DNA from: an uncultured Litorilinea sp.
Lineage (GTDB): Bacteria > Chloroflexota > Anaerolineae > Caldilineales > Caldilineaceae
Assembly: GCA_946885925.1 (NCBI GenBank)
Contig: CAMPHP010000226.1
Location: 1-6,007, forward strand
Length of the DNA stretch: 6,007 bases
Direction of reading: 5' to 3'
This document shows, piece by piece, positions 1 through 4,975 of the stretch. How positions within the stretch are numbered: the first letter of the stretch is position 1; the number at the start of each line of letters is the position of its first letter. The position numbers were made by a program, and so were the translations under genes. Below the pieces are notes generated by a model. The model ran no database searches and had not been told where the DNA came from. It saw nothing but the letters and a program-made list of their open reading frames with translations.

Positions 1-1182
1 AACCCCACCATTATGGGCGTTCCAGCGGCTCTAGAATACCAATTCAGCGACACATCATTAAGCTACTACTTGGTAAATGGTGTCGGTGATCCCAACAATG
101 GCCCCATCTTCAATCTAAGTGCCGCTAATGGCGTTGTGGATAGCACAGGTAAATTCATCGTTGACACCCGGATCAACGGCACAGCAACACCAACCGCCCC
201 TGGCATCATGGCAGTAACGCTAGACGGCCCATGTGGTCTGGATTCGACGCTCAATGTGCCAGTTGCCACCCCCGCCATCGAAATTACCAAGTCCCCCGAT
301 CTTCAAGGTGTGGCTGCGGGCGATACCGCAATCTTCACCGTGACCGTCGCCAATAGCGGGAATATCACCTTAACCAACATCACCGTAAGCGACTCCGTAG
401 CACCCAATTGTAGCCGTGCAACAGGAGCACTGGGCGATCTAGGAATTGGCGCTAGCGAAACCTACTCTTGTTCGCTTGTGGTCAACAATGATTTGGTCAA
501 TAGCATTAGCGCCCAGGGCTTTGCTTTGGGCGGAGGCGTCGGTATCGGTACGCCGGTCTCCGATGACGACACGGCGGAAGTCTTGATCGCCAGCCTGGTC
601 CTCACCAAGACCGTATTTGTTGATGGCTATCGCGAGTTGATCAATGAAAACAACTTCAACCCATCGGAATGTGCGTTGAACTCCACGATCACAGTACCGG
701 TCAGCAGCACGGTCAAGTATTGCTACACCATCACCAATACAGGCAACTATACCGTGAGCACTCATACGCTGGTTGATAACCACTTCGCTGACCCGATCCT
801 CAGCAACTTCCCGCGGGAAGTAGGACCAGGAGAGAGCTTCTCCACCGTGGACGCGGGAATCGAAGTCACCAAGACGCTGGTAACTGGCTTCACTAACGTG
901 GCTACCTGGTCAGCAAGCATAGCGCCTCCTGTCAATGAAATTAGTACCCGTGCAGTAGGTGCATGGCTCCCCGTTGCTACCACTACGGCGGCAACCGTGA
1001 GTATTTCGACCCCTGATCTAGACCAGGATGGAGATGGAATTCCCGACAACATAGAAGGGACTGGGGATGTAGACGCAGATGGTATTCCCAACTATCTAGA
1101 CCCGACGACGCCGACTGGGTTGGATGAAACTGACCAGCCCAATGCTGATGAAAGCATCTTCCTGCCCTCCGTCGTCCGCTAA
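1..1182 (+). CDS. DUF11-repeat cell-surface/secreted protein, 3' part only
   Basis: The frame is open from base 1 with no stop before the first ATG at 13, so the true start and any signal peptide lie upstream; the stop is TAA at 1180-1182. Two DUF11-like beta-sandwich repeats are visible. The first spans about nt 271-591 (EITKSPDLQGVAAGDTAIFT, then 'VTVANSGNITLTNITVSD' and a conserved Cys pair). The second, more diverged, spans about 592-1008 ('LVLTKTVFVDG', 'YCYTITNTGNYTV'). An Asp-rich stretch at 1015-1101 (DLDQDGDGIPDN, DVDADGIPNYLD) resembles thrombospondin type 3 calcium-binding repeats. The protein ends in 'SIFLPSVVR', a short hydrophobic tail with a final Arg that I associate with exported Chloroflexota proteins (inference). 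Such proteins are usually large, repetitive envelope components or adhesins; no enzymatic domain is visible. The family call is fairly secure, the function is not known. Confidence 0.85.
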   Translation, partial: NPTIMGVPAALEYQFSDTSLSYYLVNGVGDPNNGPIFNLSAANGVVDSTGKFIVDTRINGTATPTAPGIMAVTLDGPCGLDSTLNVPVATPAIEITKSPDLQGVAAGDTAIFTVTVANSGNITLTNITVSDSVAPNCSRATGALGDLGIGASETYSCSLVVNNDLVNSISAQGFALGGGVGIGTPVSDDDTAEVLIASLVLTKTVFVDGYRELINENNFNPSECALNSTITVPVSSTVKYCYTITNTGNYTVSTHTLVDNHFADPILSNFPREVGPGESFSTVDAGIEVTKTLVTGFTNVATWSASIAPPVNEISTRAVGAWLPVATTTAATVSISTPDLDQDGDGIPDNIEGTGDVDADGIPNYLDPTTPTGLDETDQPNADESIFLPSVVR

Positions 1183-1212
1183 CAGCGCATAGACCTCCCA
1201 CCATTCTTTCTC

Positions 1213-1246
1213 CAGAAGGGCTTGGCAGCAGTGCCAAGCCCTTCTG
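1213..1246 (+). terminator. Hairpin terminator after the DUF11 protein gene
   Basis: A perfect 15-bp stem: arms at 1213-1227 and 1232-1246 (CAGAAGGGCTTGGCA and its exact complement) around the 4-nt loop GCAG. It starts 30 nt after the stop codon. The bases after it are T-rich only in patches (cttgtctccgtttg), so termination could be less than complete, but the stem is very stable. Confidence 0.8.
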
Positions 1247-1413
1247 CTTGTCTCCGTTTGCCAGCCAACACACTCTCATTCCGTGCCCTGGGGGCAGAGA
1301 GATCGACATCAACCTTCCTTGAAGCCACCCAGAGGATTCCCGGCTTCGAGGGAGGTGTTCACCCACAACCTAAGACTATCGGAAGTCACCGCACAGAATT
1401 ATCCATACATATT

Positions 1414-1422
1414 TGCTATACT
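1414..1422 (+). promoter_or_regulatory. Possible extended -10 promoter (distal, def side)
   Basis: TGCTATACT matches the extended -10 pattern TGnTATAAT with one mismatch in the hexamer. No good -35 box lies 16-18 nt upstream. Transcription would begin near 1428-1430, where an ATG opens a 17-codon frame ending in TGA at 1479-1481. It could be a second, distal def promoter. Confidence 0.35.
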
Positions 1423-1431
1423 ACGCTATGC

Positions 1432-1462
1432 AAACAGATAAGGACGGTAAACAGATGAAGAC
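1432..1462 (+). repeat. Direct repeat upstream of the def promoter
   Basis: Two 14-bp copies, AAACAGATAAGGAC at 1432-1445 and AAACAGATGAAGAC at 1449-1462, match at 12 of 14 positions with a 17-nt period. They end 15 nt before the -35 box at 1478, where a transcription activator could bind. Chance is not excluded for a repeat this short. Confidence 0.45.
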
Positions 1463-1477
1463 ATTGTTCGCCCCGGT

Positions 1478-1506
1478 TTGACAAAGCGGGCTGAATCGCC
1501 TACTAT
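1478..1506 (+). promoter_or_regulatory. Sigma-70-type promoter for def
   Basis: A perfect -35 box TTGACA (1478-1483), an ideal 17-nt spacer and a -10 box TACTAT (1501-1506, 4 of 6 matches to TATAAT). Predicted transcription start near 1513, giving a def leader of about 90 nt. Confidence 0.75.
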
Positions 1507-1593
1507 GGTTTGTCGCGCGACGATTTCAACCCATCTCACGCGTTATTCTATTAGATGATTACTAGTTGTTATTACTAGGGCGTTGCGCCGTAT

Positions 1594-1599
1594 GAGGAG
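1594..1599 (+). promoter_or_regulatory. Ribosome binding site of def
   Basis: GAGGAG lies 3 nt before the ATG at 1603, closer than the usual 5-9 nt, but it is the only Shine-Dalgarno-like sequence here. It supports 1603 as the start; the other ATG at 1592 overlaps the site and runs into a stop after four codons. Confidence 0.65.
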
Positions 1600-1602
1600 C
1601 GT

Positions 1603-2157
1603 ATGACTGAGCAGCGGATTGTAGTAATTGGCGACCCTGATGATACCGTGTTGCACCAACCAGCAGCACGCGTGCGCGATTTTGGCCCCGCGCTGCATCG
1701 TCTCTTGGATGATATGGTAGTGACTTTGCGTTCTGCCTCTGGTGTGGGCTTAGCTGCTCCCCAGATTGGCTTGAGCCAACGCATCGCCGTGATTGAATAT
1801 CCTGAAGATGAGGAACGACCCGAGGAGACCAAACGGATCTATGAACTCATCAACCCAGAGATTATTAAGGCCAAAGGATCTGAAATTGCCCAGGAGGGCT
1901 GTCTGAGTATGCCAGGGTTGGCTGCCGATGTGGATCGAGCCACCCAGCTTATCGTGCGTGCTCAAGATCGCCATGGCAACGAAGTACGTTATAAGGTCTA
2001 TGACTGGCTTGCACGCATCTTCCAGCATGAGATCGACCACCTGCTCGGCGTGCTCATGACCGACCGCGCCACAGAGGTCTACCGGCTGGTCAAAAATGCC
2101 GAGGGTGAAATTGAGGCCATCCCCATTACAGAGACACTTACCCCCTCTTCAGATTAA
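1603..2157 (+). CDS. def: Peptide deformylase
   Basis: Removes the formyl group from the N-terminal formyl-methionine of new proteins in the cytoplasm, a metal-dependent step before methionine aminopeptidase acts. All three family motifs are intact: motif 1 GVGLAAPQ (residues 47-54, with Gln54), motif 2 EGCLS (98-102, metal ligand Cys100) and motif 3 HEIDHL (142-147, metal ligands His142 and His146, catalytic Glu143). The length of 184 residues is normal; the acidic insert PEDEERPEETK between motifs 1 and 2 and the short acidic tail are within family variation. The ATG start has a GAGGAG site and a consensus promoter upstream. In many bacteria def sits next to fmt; here it stands alone, flanked by terminators, so it is probably transcribed as a single gene. 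Family and function are secure. Confidence 0.97.
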   Translation: MTEQRIVVIGDPDDTVLHQPAARVRDFGPALHRLLDDMVVTLRSASGVGLAAPQIGLSQRIAVIEYPEDEERPEETKRIYELINPEIIKAKGSEIAQEGCLSMPGLAADVDRATQLIVRAQDRHGNEVRYKVYDWLARIFQHEIDHLLGVLMTDRATEVYRLVKNAEGEIEAIPITETLTPSSD

Positions 2158-2219
2158 GAAACATAGGGGAGTAAGAAACGTCGGGTGTCTGGCTCCACTT
2201 GGGCATAAAACTTGTACAT

Positions 2220-2259
2220 AAAAAGGGTGGGAGTCTCCAGCGAGATTCCCACCCTTTTT
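2220..2259. terminator. Bidirectional terminator between def and the RodZ-like gene
   Basis: An 18-bp stem with a single G-U pair: arms 2220-2237 and 2242-2259, loop CAGC. The left arm begins AAAAA and the right arm ends TTTTT, so each strand gives a GC-rich hairpin followed by a U run. It lies 62 nt after the def stop and 34 nt beyond the stop of the convergent gene, so it should end both transcripts. Confidence 0.92.
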
Positions 2260-2293
2260 GCTTGGTCAACCCAATTGGTTAATCTAAATTGTG

Positions 2294-3664
2294 CTAATTT
2301 TGCACAACAACGGTCACATCGCAAGGAGGCGGAAAGTTACCAGTTTGATCGACCACGGTCAGGCGGATTGTATACTCCCCGTTGGGTAAACCAGTTGTAT
2401 CCAAATTACCCAACACCCCACCACCAATTTGCACATTGCCGCCACCAAAGTAGGTAAAGCCGCCACCCGCTTGTGCATATTCCAACTTGTAATACTGGAA
2501 GGACTCATGGGTTGCCGAACCTGTAATATTGGCAACACCCGACACGACTTGATTGATCCCTGGCCCACTGATAACTGAGCGGGGATCAACACACGATGCA
2601 GCCGCAACGACTGGTACGGGGGTTGGTGCCGGTACTGGCGTATCCGTTGGTAACGGTTCCGGAGTGGCCGTGGGTGGTTCCAATGTAGGTGTAGGCGGAA
2701 TGGGGGTCGCCGTCGGAGGCTCAAGTGTAGGTGTAGGAGGCTCCAAGGTCGGTGCTGCCACCTCCGCGGCAGGGGCTTCCTGCACAGGAACTGTCGCAGT
2801 GGGCGCAAGCGCGGCCTGTGGATCTGTCGTAGCAGTCGGAACCAAAATCACTTCACCCACTGACGTTGCAACGGGCGCAGCCCCGGCGGGTTGTACCGGT
2901 TGGCTGCCTGGATCACTCGGCAAGGTGGCGGCAGGCACTACACCGTCACCACCACTCCCCAACACCACAACACCTTCATTACTGACCGTTCCGGGCGTAC
3001 TTATCGGAGTACTAGGCAGTGTACCCTCGCCTAAATTCTGCTCATTGACCACACCCACTACTTGGGTCGTTGCTGTCGGCTCCGGTCGTTCAAAGAGATC
3101 GGCGACTCCGACTCGTGCATCAGCCATCAGATTGCCCAGGGGTTCACGCAGCGTGGCAAGTCCCCACAATCCCAAACCAACCACAGCCGCCACAGCAATA
3201 ATTGCGAGAATCGGCGTTAGCCGGATCTCACCGCGCTGAATACCATCACCCTCATCCTTGAGTTCAACCTCTTTCGGGCGATAGTCAACTTCACGCTCGA
3301 CGGGCATGGGTGCCCCGGCACTCGTGGTCGCAAGCGCCTGGGTCATACCTGAATCTGTAGTAGCCCGCCGCCGATCCATAACCTCCTGGGGATCAAGCCC
3401 CAAGTAATCGGCATAGTTACGCAGAAAACCGCGCCCTACTACTTCACCAGGTAACAAGTGCCATTCTTCCGCCTCTAACGCCGAAAGATATTTCTGCCGA
3501 ATACGCGTGGCAACTTCCACTTCAGCGAGAGTAATACCCATCGCCTCGCGCCGCTCGCGCAACATGGCACCTAGAGACTGGACAGCCGAAACACCATGCC
3601 CAGAGGAAGGAAAGATACCGACTGAAGGATCAGGTCGGGAGGATTTGCGCGAAAAAGTATTCAC
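2294..3664 (-). CDS. RodZ-like membrane protein: N-terminal HTH, one TM, Pro/Thr linker, C-terminal beta domain
   Basis: RodZ-type proteins link the MreB cytoskeleton to the membrane and help set cell shape. Residues about 31-92 form the HTH_25/XRE-like domain (LGAMLRERREAMGITLAEV, then 'RIRQKYLSALEAEEW', 'RGFLRNYADYLGLD'). A single membrane segment spans about 149-172, after a charged juxtamembrane stretch, so the HTH is cytoplasmic and the rest external. Residues 173-357 are low-complexity and rich in Pro, Thr, Ala and Val, ending in PTLEPPTATP-type repeats. Residues 358-456 are a compact beta-type domain (ITGSATHESFQYYKLEYAQ; LDTTGLPNGEYTIRLTVVD) with Cys358 and Cys448 near its ends, possibly disulfide-bonded; it does not look like the DUF4115 domain usual in RodZ. 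The start is GTG (3662-3664), the only ATG/GTG/TTG in frame before the HTH; the frame upstream closes at TAG (3728-3730) and no clear Shine-Dalgarno site is present. An MreB link is inferred only from the HTH+TM layout. Confidence 0.88.
   Translation of the reverse strand: MNTFSRKSSRPDPSVGIFPSSGHGVSAVQSLGAMLRERREAMGITLAEVEVATRIRQKYLSALEAEEWHLLPGEVVGRGFLRNYADYLGLDPQEVMDRRRATTDSGMTQALATTSAGAPMPVEREVDYRPKEVELKDEGDGIQRGEIRLTPILAIIAVAAVVGLGLWGLATLREPLGNLMADARVGVADLFERPEPTATTQVVGVVNEQNLGEGTLPSTPISTPGTVSNEGVVVLGSGGDGVVPAATLPSDPGSQPVQPAGAAPVATSVGEVILVPTATTDPQAALAPTATVPVQEAPAAEVAAPTLEPPTPTLEPPTATPIPPTPTLEPPTATPEPLPTDTPVPAPTPVPVVAAASCVDPRSVISGPGINQVVSGVANITGSATHESFQYYKLEYAQAGGGFTYFGGGNVQIGGGVLGNLDTTGLPNGEYTIRLTVVDQTGNFPPPCDVTVVVQN
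2594..2752 (-). repeat. Pro/Thr-rich coding repeats in the RodZ-like gene
   Basis: Codes for residues about 305-357. Units such as TLEPPT (three times) and EPPTATP (twice) recur, as GGTGTAGG/GGAGGCTC-like blocks on the plus strand. Such linkers span the cell wall in exported proteins. The skewed codons also open a long meaningless frame on the plus strand (2553-3239). Confidence 0.8.
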
Positions 3665-3737
3665 CGTGTACCAATCGTGTGCTATACATGCCGGTTTGCT
3701 ATCTTGCCACTTTGCTAGCTGCCTGCTCTACGAACGT

Positions 3738-3747
3738 GCTGTACAGC
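3738..3747. promoter_or_regulatory. Perfect 10-bp palindrome in the RodZ-like gene leader
   Basis: GCTGTACAGC is its own complement. It lies about 10-19 nt inside the transcript predicted from the -10 element at 3764-3769, a position where a dimeric repressor could block transcription. No regulator can be named; symmetry does not extend beyond 10 bp. Confidence 0.35.
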
Positions 3748-3763
3748 GAAGCCGTTGCACCCT

Positions 3764-3772
3764 ATCATAACA
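3764..3772 (-). promoter_or_regulatory. Extended -10 promoter, proximal, RodZ-like gene
   Basis: On the minus strand this reads TGTTATGAT: an extended -10 (TGn) with hexamer TATGAT, 5 of 6 matches. The -35 region is poor. Predicted start near 3757, about 93 nt before the GTG. Confidence 0.5.
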
Positions 3773-3802
3773 CGTTGCAAAGTAACAGCAGGATACGCAA
3801 AA

Positions 3803-3831
3803 AGTCTATCTTGCGGCACAACCTTTGTCAA
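3803..3831 (-). promoter_or_regulatory. Sigma-70-type promoter, RodZ-like gene
   Basis: On the minus strand: perfect -35 TTGACA (3831-3826), a 17-nt spacer and -10 TAGACT (3808-3803, 4 of 6). Predicted start near 3796, giving a leader of about 130 nt. It is the strongest minus-strand promoter in the region. Confidence 0.7.
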
Positions 3832-3841
3832 TTATTTCTCT

Positions 3842-3875
3842 ATTGTACCACTGTCCATTATACCACTGTCCATCA
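3842..3875 (-). repeat. 15-bp tandem duplication carrying two extended -10-like elements
   Basis: TACCACTGTCCAT occurs at 3846-3858 and 3861-3873; the similarity continues on both sides with a 15-nt period and only two mismatches. On the minus strand each junction reads as an extended -10: TGGTATAAT (3865-3857, perfect) and TGGTACAAT (3850-3842). The tract lies just upstream of the TTGACA promoter of the RodZ-like gene. It may be duplicated promoter elements or paired sites for a regulator. Confidence 0.6.
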
Positions 3876-3929
3876 TTTTGCCCCACGCCAGGTAAGTTAA
3901 TGGTGTAGCTCACGCTGAGGCCGGGACCG

Positions 3930-3955
3930 CCAGCATTCCTTACCAGCATTCCTTA
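3930..3955. repeat. Perfect 13-bp tandem duplication
   Basis: CCAGCATTCCTTA is repeated exactly, back to back, at 3930-3942 and 3943-3955. It directly abuts a second tandem duplication. It lies between the divergent promoters and is non-coding. Confidence 0.85.
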
Positions 3956-3985
3956 CTATTTCTTGCGAGACTATTTCTTACGAGG
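3956..3985. repeat. 15-bp tandem duplication, adjacent
   Basis: CTATTTCTTGCGAGA (3956-3970) is followed by CTATTTCTTACGAGG (3971-3985), matching at 13 of 15 positions. With the preceding 13-bp duplication it makes a 56-bp repetitive block. The two differences suggest it is older than its perfect neighbour, or under less constraint. Confidence 0.8.
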
Positions 3986-4099
3986 GCAAGCCTTGCTGGC
4001 ATCCCTCCTGTTGCCGGTGATGCCGCCACACCCGTCCCGACAGAGGAGAGGGATAGCGGCGCTCCTAGTCTATGCCTCCAACCCGAAATACACCCAAAG

Positions 4100-4127
4100 T
4101 TGACAGCACTGCTGCACAGGCTACAAT
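4100..4127 (+). promoter_or_regulatory. Sigma-70-type promoter of the amidase-GNAT operon
   Basis: Perfect -35 TTGACA (4100-4105), a 16-nt spacer and -10 TACAAT (4122-4127, 5 of 6). Predicted start near 4134, leaving a leader of about 77 nt before the GTG at 4211. The leader contains CTGTGCAA twice (4143-4150 and 4156-4163). Confidence 0.75.
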
Positions 4128-4197
4128 GGTTGCGTGGGCTTTCTGTGCAACATTCCTGTGCAAACAGAAGCAACTTAGCTTCCCACCTAGCACTTCT

Positions 4198-4203
4198 GAG
4201 AAG
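4198..4203 (+). promoter_or_regulatory. Probable ribosome binding site of the amidase
   Basis: GAGAAG, 7 nt before the GTG at 4211, is an imperfect but well-spaced Shine-Dalgarno site. It helps to choose this GTG over the upstream TTG codons at 4100 and 4130 and the GTG at 4145. Confidence 0.5.
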
Positions 4204-4210
4204 AACCCTT

Positions 4211-4963
4211 GTGCGCCGAACTGCCATCCAACGCATTCAACGTTTTTTTGCCATCATTGGTTTCACTGCCTTCGTCGGCATTGTGTTGATCGCGGCGCGC
4301 CTCGCTAACATGGAGATTTCTTGGGAACCAACGACGAACACCCCAAATATCGAGTTACCAATCTTCAACGATCCACCCGTATTGAACGACCAAATCGCCT
4401 TGATTAGTGGACATGCAGGCAATGATTCAGGAGCCATCTGCACCGACGCAGAGGGCAACACCACCCTGACTGAAGCAGAGGTCAACGCCGACATTGCCAA
4501 CCGTGCGGCAGACTTGCTGCGTCGGGAAGAGAAAGATGTGCTGATCCTAGAAGAGTACGACCCACGTCTGGTCAACTTACAAGTAGATGCCTTGCTCAGT
4601 ATCCACGCCGACAGTTGTATCCAGGCCAGCGGCTATAAAGCAGCTTATTACGCGTATAGCGCCATTCCAGATATAGAAGTGCAATTGCTTAACTGTATTG
4701 ATACACAATATCCTGCCATTACCGGGCTAACCCAACACGCCAATACCGTTACCCATGATATGACCGAGTATCACGCCTTCCGCAAGGTTGCCCCCAGCAC
4801 ACCTGCCGCTATCTTGGAATTGGGTTTCTTGGGCGGCGACCAAGAGCTATTGGTCAATCAATCAGATAGAGCGGCACGTGGTGTGGTTGAGAGCATTCTC
4901 TGTTTTCTCAACTCATCCGAACCGAACCCTACTAAGCCGGATTCAACTAGCCAGTTAAACTAA
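4211..4963 (+). CDS. Membrane-anchored N-acetylmuramoyl-L-alanine amidase (Amidase_3 family)
   Basis: Predicted to cut the bond between N-acetylmuramic acid and L-alanine in peptidoglycan, using zinc, outside the membrane. From GTG 4211 it is 250 residues: a basic start (MRRTAIQRIQR), a membrane segment at about 12-29 acting as a signal anchor, then the catalytic domain from about residue 60. Family motifs: SGHAGNDSGA with zinc ligand His68, TEAEVNADIA with probable zinc ligand Glu88, SIHADS with zinc ligand His132, and LELGFL with catalytic Glu203. The stretch between Glu88 and His132 is short; the usual TR..D..vsL..R...AN block is reduced to EEYDPRLVNLQVDALL. The frame stays open upstream to a TTG at 4100, but that TTG is part of a -35 box, so it cannot be the start from this promoter; ATG 4310 would lose the anchor. 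It heads a likely operon with the GNAT gene and is divergent from the RodZ-like gene. Confidence 0.88.
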   Translation: MRRTAIQRIQRFFAIIGFTAFVGIVLIAARLANMEISWEPTTNTPNIELPIFNDPPVLNDQIALISGHAGNDSGAICTDAEGNTTLTEAEVNADIANRAADLLRREEKDVLILEEYDPRLVNLQVDALLSIHADSCIQASGYKAAYYAYSAIPDIEVQLLNCIDTQYPAITGLTQHANTVTHDMTEYHAFRKVAPSTPAAILELGFLGGDQELLVNQSDRAARGVVESILCFLNSSEPNPTKPDSTSQLN

Positions 4964-4975
4964 CAGGTCAAATAG

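Larger units (their letters stand above)
1247..1602 (+). other. Gene-free stretch upstream of def
   Basis: There is no credible coding region: the open frame at 1222-1458 begins inside the terminator hairpin and has no recognisable protein features. The first half (1251-1398) shows nothing I can name. The second half holds two promoter candidates and a 17-nt-period direct repeat, listed separately. The predicted def leader (about 1513-1602) also contains the direct repeat ATTACTAG at 1558-1565 and 1571-1578 (period 13) and a small GGCG-TTG-CGCC hairpin (1579-1589) just before the ribosome binding site. I do not recognise a riboswitch. Confidence 0.6.
3876..4099. other. Centre of the divergent intergenic region
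   Basis: No credible gene. Besides the tandem duplications it holds an inverted pair GCCAGCA (3929-3935) / TGCTGGC (3994-4000) and, inside it, CTTGC (3963-3967) / GCAAG (3986-3990), which could fold the duplicated block into a loose hairpin. The purine-rich GAGGAGAGGG (4043-4052) looks like a Shine-Dalgarno site, but the next ATG (4072) is about 20 nt away and opens only a frame that overlaps the amidase. Confidence 0.5.

Noticed and set aside
983..1366. Minus-strand open frame (127 codons) across the end of the DUF11 gene
   Set aside because: It runs through the terminator hairpin and the DUF11 coding end, and the translation has no protein-like features.
1399..1407. TTATCCATA resembling a DnaA box
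   Set aside because: It has one mismatch, is single, and there is no AT-rich unwinding region or cluster of further boxes.
2553..3239. Long plus-strand open frame (228 codons), Gly/Val/Ser-rich
   Set aside because: It is antisense to the RodZ-like gene and arises from its Pro/Thr/Ala codons; the peptide is low-complexity with no domain, and the minus-strand frame has a clear HTH and membrane segment.
4015..4054. Imperfect inverted repeat between the TCCCTCCTGT-like segment near 4002 and ACAGAGGAGAGGGA near 4040
   Set aside because: Pairing needs bulges and a long loop; I cannot support it as a terminator or riboswitch.
4072..4308. Plus-strand open frame (78 codons) overlapping the amidase start
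   Set aside because: The purine-rich site is 20 nt from the ATG, the frame spans the amidase promoter, and the Cys/His-rich text is an off-frame reading of the signal anchor region.
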